A DNA stretch of 5,277 nucleotides from NCBI GenBank assembly GCA_002340405.1, contig DDLZ01000051.1, positions 927 through 6,203 of the forward strand. Direction: 5' to 3'. Below, piece after piece: positions 1 to 5,267 of the stretch. A program made the position numbers and the translations under genes. Position 1 is the first letter of the stretch. Every line of letters begins with the position of its first letter. This DNA is from Bacteroidales bacterium UBA2559 (GTDB lineage Bacteria; Bacteroidota; Bacteroidia; Bacteroidales; Bacteroidaceae). The notes under the pieces are model-generated. The model worked only from the letters and a program-made list of their open reading frames with translations. It had not been told where the DNA came from and did not search any database.

Positions 1-261
1 GCGTCACATAAACCCGCTCAACTTTCAGGTGGAGAGAAACAGAGGATTGCCGTTGCACGCGCACTGGTCAATAACCCCTATGTTATACTGGCCGATGAGC
101 CATCGGGAAGTCTCGATACTAAAAATAAGGAAGAACTTCACAACCTGTTTTTCAAGTTAAGGGAAATTATGGGGCAGACATTTGTGATAGTAACACATGA
201 CGAATCGCTGGCTTCGCTGGCCGACCGCCGCATAAATATTATTGACGGACGGCTGGAATGA
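1..261 (+). CDS. lolD: LolD-like ABC transporter ATP-binding protein, C-terminal part (5' end outside the window)
   Basis: The reading frame is open from base 1 and stops with TGA at 259-261, giving the last 86 residues of an ABC ATPase. Visible in order are the ABC signature LSGGEKQR (residues 8-15 of the fragment), the Walker B strand VILADEP with its catalytic Glu, the D-loop SGSLD, and the switch histidine in VTHDE. The N-terminal half with Walker A and the Q-loop lies outside the window. The run [16 protein letters not shown] followed by QTFVIVTHD is typical of the LolD/MacB-type subfamily in Bacteroidota. In that family the ATPase sits on the cytoplasmic face and, with LolC/E-type membrane partners, powers release of outer-membrane lipoproteins from the inner membrane. 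ABC class is certain; LolD rather than another MacB-like exporter is an inference from subfamily resemblance. The gene converges on the lipoprotein gene on the other strand with no bases between the two stop codons. Confidence 0.85.
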   Translation, partial: ASHKPAQLSGGEKQRIAVARALVNNPYVILADEPSGSLDTKNKEELHNLFFKLREIMGQTFVIVTHDESLASLADRRINIIDGRLE

Positions 262-705
262 CTACCATTTGGTAAAGCTCAACACTGTTTCCGGCCCTGA
301 AAGTACCATTTTGGAGCAGTTCAAAGTCACTATGGTAAAGTCCGATACCCGCGAGCCAATGCCAAGCTTCTTAAGCTCGGAATCCCAATTAAGGACTTTG
401 TCACACATTGAAAAATCAAATGTCAGGGTGTCGCCGTTGTCGGTCAGTACGCCTATTGCGCCAAAGTAGCTGTTCCTGTTATCAAGCTGGACCAGATTAC
501 GGGCAAAGCTGAACCAGCAGCCGCTCTTCTTTTCAACATCGCAAGGAACACCGTCAAAGTCAACACCATCAATATATTCGACGCTGTCAAGCCTCCACAT
601 ATAGTCGAGCCTGTCATTATGGAATACATTCTCACATGACTGCATCACAGTCATGAATACAAGCAGAACAACAATGGCTGACCTATGCTTTAAATGATTC
701 TCCAT
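262..705 (-). CDS. Small lipocalin-like lipoprotein, last gene of the rfbC-rfbD-wzi operon
   Basis: The product has 147 residues. It begins with a type II signal peptide: basic start (K6, H7, R9), hydrophobic core AIVVLLVFMTV, then the lipobox-like MQSC with C24 as the probable lipidated cysteine. Met at -3 and Gln at -2 are loose but tolerated in Bacteroidota lipoproteins. The mature part starts its fold at W37 (MWRLDSVEYIDG) and ends with KMVLSGPETVLSFTKW. This pattern of W-x-L near the start and a final K-M-V-L / F-x-K strand resembles lipocalin-like beta-barrel lipoproteins of Bacteroidales; the fold call is from pattern memory and the ligand is unknown. Four more cysteines (C55, C63, C101, C130) could form disulfides in the periplasm. 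The ATG at 703-705 lies 16 bp inside the end of wzi, which suggests translational coupling, and there is no SD sequence. The stop (262-264) abuts the lolD stop. It is probably an envelope protein working with or beside Wzi. Confidence 0.8.
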   Translation of the reverse strand: MENHLKHRSAIVVLLVFMTVMQSCENVFHNDRLDYMWRLDSVEYIDGVDFDGVPCDVEKKSGCWFSFARNLVQLDNRNSYFGAIGVLTDNGDTLTFDFSMCDKVLNWDSELKKLGIGSRVSDFTIVTLNCSKMVLSGPETVLSFTKW

Positions 706-2252
706 AATCTTGAAATTGAGAGCATTACACCTTTATTGCTACCTATAGGAGTGCCTTTCCCACTATCAAAGCCCAGCGAGAGACCTATCTTCCAACTGCA
801 CTCTTCGCCTAGACGGTAGAAACCTTCAAGCAGGTATGAGTCAAGCCTGCCCACCTCATTGTAAGGATCTTCGTAGGTACCCCAATGGCGCGATGTGCTT
901 ACCAATATCCTGTAGTCGAAACGGGGTCCTATGCAGCCGTCTATTCCGGCATGGAACATCAAAAGACGGTTACTTTTGAAACGTTGATCGCCATCGGCAT
1001 TATAAACGGGCGAAACGGGCATCGGACTGCCTATAGCATAACCCCAATGGCTGTATGAATCATATAGTTCATGGGTGTAAAAACCGTCACGTCCGTCAAC
1101 CTCTTCAAGGACATTGGCCGAAGGATATTTGTAAACCGGTCCGCTTTGACCACGGGTATTAAGGATCTCAAGGACGACACCTCTTACCGGCCACTCTTTC
1201 GGCAGATTGAACTCAAGACCATACAAACCGTCAAACCAGTTGCGGCGTAAACCGTAGAAGACATAATCCTTATTGCCCAACATATCACTTTTGTATTCGA
1301 TGCCCAACATTCCCGAATGGTCCTCATAAAAATGTTCATAGTAACTCCTGATGCCCCATGTCTCGCCTATATAATCGAGCGACAGGTGCCAGCTGCCCAG
1401 TGAGTTTCCGTTCTCCTTAGTCTGTTCACCCGCCCTATTGAACGGCATTAGTATATTCCAATATGTCTTTGGACCATCGGGAAGTCTGTACTCCTCCATA
1501 ACCTCGTCATCGACGAAAAGTTTGCGGTTATGCATTATTCCGCCAAACTGCGAATACATCTCCAGGCCAAGAGTAGCATGGAAAGGCGAGCGTTCAATGT
1601 TGCCGAACCTGAGAAAAGCGGACTTGCTGTGGTATTTTATCCTGTCGGTATAAGGCTCATCGGGGTTTCTGCTACGCCATTTGCTGTCAGTATAAACCCC
1701 GTATGCTACGTGACCTTTCACCGAGAACCAACTGCCAAGCAGAGAGATACGGGTAAATTCCGGTATTCCTATGCGGATTTGTGGAACGGGCCGGCTGTTG
1801 CCTGACCATGTCAAAGCTCCCGAACTCAGGAGACTGTTCTTGAGTTCACCCCAAATCTCCCTCGAGCCTATTGACATGCCTATCCACCTGTAATTCACAT
1901 CTGTATAGAACCGATGTATGAAACAGTCGGCCTGAAGCCCGTAAGCTACTCCCACATCCAAGCCATAGCCCACACCGAAATCGTCGGACAGAATCATACT
2001 GCCATCAGCAGCAATACGTATGTAACCGCTTTCAGGTTTGTGTGAACTCAATCCCTGCCTATTTGAAGTAAACCAGAACGGGGCATAATCACCTTTGCCA
2101 AATGTGCCGAGAGTTTCAAAACGACAAACCAAACTGTTTTCCATTAGGGAGTCGGCCAAAGCATTATTTTGGTTTTGAGCAAACGACCGCTTGGCCGGTA
2201 CGACCAAGCCTACAACTATCAAAAATAGTCTTATTGCTCTGTAGATTTTCAT
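690..2252 (-). CDS. wzi: Wzi-family capsule assembly outer-membrane protein
   Basis: The protein has 520 residues from the chosen start. A Sec signal peptide is visible: MKIYR, hydrophobic residues 9-20, then KRSFA with likely cleavage before Q26. The mature protein alternates aromatic and polar residues throughout, with many Y/W/G-rich strands, as expected of a large outer-membrane beta-barrel. The segment APFWFTSNRQGLSS (residues 57-70) and the overall length match the Bacteroidota Wzi capsule-assembly family. E. coli Wzi is an outer-membrane lectin that holds capsule on the cell surface; a similar role here is inferred. The frame extends upstream to an ATG at 2286-2288, but that would overlap rfbD by 28 bp and put 12 residues (MYRYYGFGITPD) ahead of a proper signal peptide. 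The ATG at 2250-2252, 8 bp after the rfbD stop, is therefore preferred. The 3' end overlaps the lipoprotein gene by 16 bp. The family is well supported; the exact glycan is unknown. Confidence 0.87.
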   Translation of the reverse strand: MKIYRAIRLFLIVVGLVVPAKRSFAQNQNNALADSLMENSLVCRFETLGTFGKGDYAPFWFTSNRQGLSSHKPESGYIRIAADGSMILSDDFGVGYGLDVGVAYGLQADCFIHRFYTDVNYRWIGMSIGSREIWGELKNSLLSSGALTWSGNSRPVPQIRIGIPEFTRISLLGSWFSVKGHVAYGVYTDSKWRSRNPDEPYTDRIKYHSKSAFLRFGNIERSPFHATLGLEMYSQFGGIMHNRKLFVDDEVMEEYRLPDGPKTYWNILMPFNRAGEQTKENGNSLGSWHLSLDYIGETWGIRSYYEHFYEDHSGMLGIEYKSDMLGNKDYVFYGLRRNWFDGLYGLEFNLPKEWPVRGVVLEILNTRGQSGPVYKYPSANVLEEVDGRDGFYTHELYDSYSHWGYAIGSPMPVSPVYNADGDQRFKSNRLLMFHAGIDGCIGPRFDYRILVSTSRHWGTYEDPYNEVGRLDSYLLEGFYRLGEECSWKIGLSLGFDSGKGTPIGSNKGVMLSISRLWRII

Positions 2253-2260
2253 ATCCGGCG

Positions 2261-3148
2261 TTATTCCGAATCCATAATATCTATACATTTTTTGAGACTG
2301 TCGTACCAGTAGGGTACTGTCCGGTTGAAGGTCTTCTTATATTTGGTCTTGTCAAGTACGGAAAAAGCGGGACGCCGGACCTTGCTTGGAAACTCATCGG
2401 AATGACATGGCGATATGACACATCGGTCATTGCCGCTCAATCGGGCTGTAGCCACCGCAAAATCGTACCAACTGCATACTCCTTCGTTGCTGAAATGATA
2501 GATACCCTCGCAACCCTGTGATTTGTCATTCTCGATAATATCAAAAATGGCAAAGGCAAGGTCTGCTGCATAGGTCGGGCTTCCTACCTGGTCAAATACC
2601 ACGTTTATCGAATCCCGCTCGGAGGTAAGACGCCGTATAGTCTTGACAAAGTTGTTGCCGTAAGGACTGTAAAGCCATGCGGTACGCAATATTATGAAAC
2701 GGCATCCGCTTTCACACAGTGCCTTTTCACCAGCCAGTTTGGTGCGTCCATATACCCCCAAAGGGTCGGTAGGTTGGTCCTCAATATAAGGACGGACGTT
2801 TATGCCCTTGAAGACATAATCCGTCGATATATGTATTAGCAGCGCTCCTCTTGCAGCGGCTGCTTCAGCCAGTAATCCGACTGCATAAGCATTTATCCTG
2901 TATGCCAATTTCTCCTCATCCTCGGCTTTGTCAACATTGGTATAGGCGGCACAGTTCACTATGCAATCAATAGAATAGTCACTGCAGATACTCTCCACCG
3001 CATCTTTGTCAGTAATATCCAGCGGAATGGTCTCGACTCCTTCAACAACAGTCACATCGGTAAAGAGCCACCGGTTAGCCGAACCGGACGCCAATGTACG
3101 CATTTCATTGCCTAACTGACCGTTGCTTCCTGTAACAAGAATATTCAT
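2261..3148 (-). CDS. rfbD: dTDP-4-dehydrorhamnose reductase (RmlD)
   Basis: This 295-residue cytoplasmic enzyme makes the last step of dTDP-L-rhamnose synthesis, the NAD(P)H-dependent reduction of dTDP-6-deoxy-L-lyxo-4-hexulose. It is an extended short-chain dehydrogenase/reductase. Residues 1-13 form the first Rossmann strand and the glycine-rich loop TGSNGQLG. NCAAYTNVDKAE (65-76) is the classic RmlD motif. HISTDYVFKG (106-115) carries the active-site S/T and Asp, and VYGRTKLAGE (132-141) carries the catalytic pair Y133 and K137. VGSPTYAADLA (188-198) and RRPAFSVLD (258-266) are the usual substrate-side motifs near the C terminus. Length is normal for the family (about 280-300). The ATG at 3146-3148 is 2 bp after the rfbC stop and the stop is 8 bp before wzi, so it is cotranscribed with both. 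No damage or missing key residue is seen. Confidence 0.95.
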   Translation of the reverse strand: MNILVTGSNGQLGNEMRTLASGSANRWLFTDVTVVEGVETIPLDITDKDAVESICSDYSIDCIVNCAAYTNVDKAEDEEKLAYRINAYAVGLLAEAAAARGALLIHISTDYVFKGINVRPYIEDQPTDPLGVYGRTKLAGEKALCESGCRFIILRTAWLYSPYGNNFVKTIRRLTSERDSINVVFDQVGSPTYAADLAFAIFDIIENDKSQGCEGIYHFSNEGVCSWYDFAVATARLSGNDRCVISPCHSDEFPSKVRRPAFSVLDKTKYKKTFNRTVPYWYDSLKKCIDIMDSE

Positions 3149-3150
3149 AA

Positions 3151-3771
3151 TTAATATTTAAACGGCGAATCAAAATCACGGAATAACGGATGGTTCAGAT
3201 CTTTTTGACTCAAGAGAGCATCCTTTTCGGGAATCCTCCAGTCTATTGTCAGATCAGGGTCATTCCAAGCAATGGCGCCCTCACTTTGAAGCGAATAGAA
3301 ACTGTCGCATTTATATTGAAAAATCACATAATCGCTAAGAACTGAAAATCCGTGAGCAATTCCGCGCGGAAGAAACAAGATCCTGTGATTATCGGCCGAC
3401 AGTTCAACCGACACATGCCTGCCATAGGTGGGAGATCCTTTCCTGATATCCACAGCAACATCAAGTACCGCTCCTATAGCGACCCTGACAAGCTTACTCT
3501 GTGCATAGGGGGGTCTCTGGAAATGCAGCCCCCTTATAACGCCGTATCTGCTACGGCTTTCATTGTCCTGCACAAAGACGATCCTCTCTTCGCCCATATA
3601 TTTATATTGTGGACTTACTCCTCCGTCTGCCGATGCATACAATACTTCAGGCACAATCTTCGCATCAAATTCTCTCTGTGAAAACGATTCCAGAAAATAG
3701 CCGCGAGGGTCATGAAACACCTTAGGTTCCAAAATCAACACTCCGGGAATATCGGTCTTTAAAACTTCCAT
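3151..3771 (-). CDS. rfbC: dTDP-4-dehydrorhamnose 3,5-epimerase (RmlC)
   Basis: This 206-residue cupin enzyme epimerises C3 and C5 of dTDP-4-keto-6-deoxyglucose, the step before RfbD. The family sequence is clear: PGVLILEPKVFHDPRGYFLESF (9-30), FVQDNESRSRYGVIRGLHFQ (66-85), LFLPRGIAHGF (132-142) and WNDPDLTIDW (169-178). By alignment in my head with characterised RmlC, H83 is the base, K93 the binding lysine, Y153 the acid, and D191 of the SQKD motif the likely partner of H83. About 20 extra residues (roughly 45-65, rich in G, E, Y and K) lie between the first helix/strand region and FVQDN, making the protein slightly longer than the usual 180-190. The frame extends upstream to an ATG at 3822, but the promoter -7 box lies inside that extension and family homology begins at MEVLKTDIPGV, so ATG 3769-3771 is chosen. 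It is the first gene of the operon and is followed 2 bp later by rfbD. Confidence 0.94.
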   Translation of the reverse strand: MEVLKTDIPGVLILEPKVFHDPRGYFLESFSQREFDAKIVPEVLYASADGGVSPQYKYMGEERIVFVQDNESRSRYGVIRGLHFQRPPYAQSKLVRVAIGAVLDVAVDIRKGSPTYGRHVSVELSADNHRILFLPRGIAHGFSVLSDYVIFQYKCDSFYSLQSEGAIAWNDPDLTIDWRIPEKDALLSQKDLNHPLFRDFDSPFKY

Positions 3772-3794
3772 TACAACCTGTTTTTTGCAGGATT

Positions 3795-3825
3795 CAAAGA
3801 TAAGACAATAGGTGCAAATCACAAA
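3795..3825 (-). promoter_or_regulatory. Bacteroides-type promoter of the rfbC-rfbD-wzi-lipoprotein operon
   Basis: On the minus strand the sequence reads TTTG (3825-3822), then exactly 19 bases, then TATCTTTG (3802-3795). This matches the Bacteroides primary-sigma consensus of TTTG near -33 and TAnnTTTG near -7. The start point would be near 3789, leaving a leader of about 18 nt before the rfbC ATG at 3771. The -33 TTTG is formed by the last T residues of the rplS terminator tract plus the next G, so promoter and terminator overlap physically. The match is read from sequence; activity is inferred. Confidence 0.75.
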
Positions 3826-3855
3826 AAAAAATGCGGCGACCGGTTTGGTCGCCGC
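3823..3855 (-). terminator. Rho-independent terminator of rplS
   Basis: A perfect 9-bp GC-rich stem, GCGGCGACC paired with GGTCGCCGC (3855-3847 with 3841-3833), closes a 5-nt loop. On the minus strand it is followed by one A and a run of nine T (3831-3823). It begins 17 bp after the rplS stop codon. The T run is on one side only, so it terminates rplS but not transcripts from the other direction. It separates the L19 transcript from the rhamnose/Wzi operon. Confidence 0.93.
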
Positions 3856-3872
3856 TCTGAATTCCTGTAATA

Positions 3873-4232
3873 TCAGGCATTAATCCTTTTTTCACGGATA
3901 CGTGCTTTCTTACCCGTGAGCTTGCGCAGATAATAGAGTTTTGCGCGACGGACTTTACCTACCTTGTTAACTTCAATATCATCTATAGCAGGTGAACTGA
4001 TAGGAAAAATTCTTTCAACACCTACTGTCCCCGACATTTTACGAACCGTGAAACGACGGTTGTTACCGTGTCCGCTGATTTTAATTACCACACCGCGATA
4101 AAGCTGTACACGTTCTTTGTTACCTTCTGTGATACGATATGCTACGGTTACCGTGTCGCCTGACTTAAAATTGGAGAACTTCCCCTCTTTACCTGTAGCA
4201 AATGCTTCTTCTGCAACTTTTATTAGATCCAT
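3873..4232 (-). CDS. rplS: 50S ribosomal protein L19
   Basis: The product has 119 residues, normal for bacterial L19, a protein of the large subunit located at the 30S-50S interface. Family hallmarks run end to end: the N-terminal helix [26 protein letters not shown] (23-34), [15 protein letters not shown] (36-50), [18 protein letters not shown] (61-78) and the basic C-terminal [12 protein letters not shown] ... [10 protein letters not shown] (92-116). The ATG at 4230-4232 matches the family start exactly and is preceded by an A/T-rich stretch without an SD sequence, as is usual in Bacteroidota. In many bacteria rplS sits with rpsP, rimM and trmD. Here it stands alone between porT and rfbC, with its own promoter, a leader of about 75 nt and a strong terminator, so it is probably a single-gene transcript. 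Confidence 0.97.
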   Translation of the reverse strand: MDLIKVAEEAFATGKEGKFSNFKSGDTVTVAYRITEGNKERVQLYRGVVIKISGHGNNRRFTVRKMSGTVGVERIFPISSPAIDDIEVNKVGKVRRAKLYYLRKLTGKKARIREKRINA

Positions 4233-4239
4233 TTTTATT

Positions 4240-4303
4240 TCAAAATGTATGTTTATGTCTTACGCGCGACATATCGAGTTACTCCTCCTTGACATCGGTC
4301 GCG
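4240..4303 (-). promoter_or_regulatory. Structured 5' leader of rplS with an internal perfect SD sequence (candidate autoregulatory leader)
   Basis: Between the promoter and the L19 start codon lies a leader of about 75 nt. It contains CGCGAC (4303-4298) that can pair with GTCGCG (4270-4265), enclosing a 27-nt loop. That loop carries AAGGAGG (4290-4284), a full complement to the 16S 3' end but about 50 nt away from the L19 start. A second pairing, ATGTC (4295-4291) with GACAT (4259-4255), would cross the first stem as an H-type pseudoknot. An ATG at 4272-4270 opens a 10-codon reading frame ending in TGA at 4240, 7 bases before the rplS ATG. Leaders that bind their own protein are known for L19 in Firmicutes; a comparable role here is inference only. 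Confidence 0.4.
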
Positions 4304-4313
4304 TTTAGCGGCG

Positions 4314-4344
4314 CAAAGATACACTTTTTTACCAAACCGACAAA
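4314..4344 (-). promoter_or_regulatory. Bacteroides-type promoter of rplS
   Basis: On the minus strand TTTG (4344-4341) is followed by exactly 19 bases and then TATCTTTG (4321-4314), a full match to the TTTG / TAnnTTTG pattern and identical in boxes and spacing to the rfbC promoter. The -33 box lies at the end of a six-T run only 3 bases after the porT stop codon (4350-4348). The expected start is near 4308. A second TTTG lies closer (4336-4333), but its spacing of 11 bases is too short. Confidence 0.75.
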
Positions 4345-4347
4345 AAA

Positions 4348-5088
4348 TTATTCAAAATAAAGAGTAAGAACTATCATACGACTGTTTACCCTGTCCAGTG
4401 AATCACCGTACTTAAGAAGTGAAGCATCTTTTAAGTCAGTCCTGTTCTTTGCGAGAATATCTTTCAAACCAAAACAGAACTTAAGTTCAGGTATCATCTT
4501 AAAGAAAGGATAATAGAGATCCACCCCCATGCCTATTTCAAAATAGAGATCGGTCTTCTTCACAAGCAACTCCTTGCCTTTCTTAACCGTAATATCGGCT
4601 GTAGGAGCCAAACCGGTCATCAGATAGGGGCGGTAGTTATTAAATCTCAATGCACTTATTTTCAAATCAATAGGTACGCTTATCAAGGTTGACTTAACGA
4701 ACTGTTCTCTGGTGGCTCCGGAAATCTGATCCTTGAAAACCACCTTCTTGTCACCAAAGTGCATGGTAGGTATAAGCCTCAACGAGAGATGTTCGGTAGC
4801 TTTTATTTCGCCCAAAATCCCAACGCTAAACCCCGGGATATATTCCGGAACATCGGCATACCATGTTTCAAGCATCCCGTCATCGGTTATTGAATAGGTC
4901 CCATTATTTGCCAAAGACATATCCTGCACGTGCAATCCCACAAGGAAACCATAGTGCCACACCCTATCGTCCAGATAGGGACGATTCTGTATCTTCCGCT
5001 CTTGGGCCCATGCAGTACCATACGGTGCTCCAAGACCCAGAGTTATAAATGCAAGCGTAAATATAATATGTCCGGCATACTGCTTCAT
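4348..5088 (-). CDS. porT: PorT-family outer-membrane beta-barrel protein
   Basis: The product has 246 residues. A Sec signal peptide is clear: MKQYAGH, a hydrophobic core over residues 8-20, and likely cleavage after AWA (A28). The mature N terminus QERKIQNRPYLDDRVWHYGF (29-48), with its QNRPYLD motif followed by an aromatic G-F strand, is characteristic of PorT. RPYLMTGLAPTADI (153-166) is the second recognisable segment. The chain is made of alternating-hydrophobicity strands and ends in MIVLTLYFE, with an aromatic near the C terminus, as expected of an eight-strand-type outer-membrane barrel. In Porphyromonas gingivalis PorT is required for type IX secretion; homologues also occur in Bacteroidales where no such secretion has been shown, so the role here is open. 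Its stop lies 3 bp before the rplS promoter and I see no convincing terminator, so some read-through into rplS is possible. Confidence 0.85.
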   Translation of the reverse strand: MKQYAGHIIFTLAFITLGLGAPYGTAWAQERKIQNRPYLDDRVWHYGFLVGLHVQDMSLANNGTYSITDDGMLETWYADVPEYIPGFSVGILGEIKATEHLSLRLIPTMHFGDKKVVFKDQISGATREQFVKSTLISVPIDLKISALRFNNYRPYLMTGLAPTADITVKKGKELLVKKTDLYFEIGMGVDLYYPFFKMIPELKFCFGLKDILAKNRTDLKDASLLKYGDSLDRVNSRMIVLTLYFE

Positions 5089-5111
5089 CGGAATAAATAA
5101 CGTTTAAACAA

Positions 5112-5141
5112 CAAACTTATTGCATTGCAAACTATGCAAGG
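5112..5141 (-). promoter_or_regulatory. Candidate porT promoter
   Basis: A perfect -7 box TAAGTTTG lies at 5119-5112 on the minus strand, about 24 bases ahead of the porT ATG, implying a very short leader of about 18 nt. The -33 side is weak: there is no TTTG at the 19-base spacing, only TTG (5139-5137) at a spacing of 17. The odd palindrome TTGCA-T-TGCAA (5120-5130) sits right against the -7 box and could be an operator. The -7 match is seen; promoter activity is inferred with moderate confidence. Confidence 0.45.
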
Positions 5142-5234
5142 AGACTCCCAATCCGGACATATTTCGATATTCGAAAAGAAACCTAGTACCTATTGAGAAC
5201 AAATATTAATCCCTACCCGAGAGCAATCCCAAGA

Positions 5235-5267
5235 CCTGTCAGGATACAATCTCAAACTCTGTCAGGA
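5235..5267. repeat. Two copies of CTGTCAGGA, 23 bp apart
   Basis: The nonamer CTGTCAGGA occurs at 5236-5244 and 5259-5267 in the same orientation, with a 23-bp period. Because the core is itself nearly palindromic (CCTG-T-CAGG at 5235-5243), the two copies can also fold on each other as a stem of seven Watson-Crick pairs with one A-A (or T-T) mismatch and a 16-base loop (5235-5266). No T run follows on either strand, so it is not a standard terminator. A paired protein-binding site or the end of an upstream transcript are both possible. Confidence 0.4.

Noticed and set aside
263..274. Inverted repeat TACCA-TT-TGGTA at the lolD/lipoprotein junction as a bidirectional terminator
   Set aside because: The stem is only 5 bp with a 2-base centre, is AT-rich, and has no T run on either strand.
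100..1487. 14-base exact repeat CCATCGGGAAGTCT at 100-113 and 1474-1487
   Set aside because: One copy encodes the conserved EPSGSL motif of lolD and the other is on the antisense side of wzi; no flanking similarity, so it is a coincidence.
2189..2209. Hairpin GCTTGG/CCAAGC early in the wzi coding sequence
   Set aside because: It is a 6-bp stem within the signal-peptide codons; such stems are expected by chance and nothing else points to control there.
2253..2288. N-terminal extension of Wzi by 12 residues to an ATG at 2288
   Set aside because: It would place polar residues before a complete Sec signal peptide and overlap rfbD by 28 bp; the inner ATG fits better.
1257..2822. 13-base exact repeat GAAGACATAATCC in wzi (1257-1269) and rfbD (2810-2822)
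   Set aside because: Both copies encode DYVF in unrelated protein contexts (YVFKG is a family motif in RmlD); no extended similarity.
3777..3791. CCTG/CAGG hairpin in the rfbC leader
   Set aside because: Only four base pairs with a 7-base loop; no other evidence of a regulatory RNA.
3772..3822. N-terminal extension of RfbC by 17 residues to an ATG at 3822
   Set aside because: The extension overlaps the promoter -7 box, would begin at the terminator T-tract, and has no family resemblance; homology starts at the ATG at 3771.
4345..4365. TTATT-TTG-AATAA followed by T residues at the end of porT as a terminator
   Set aside because: A five-bp all-AT stem overlapping the last codons is too weak to call; the T run is better explained as the -33 part of the rplS promoter.
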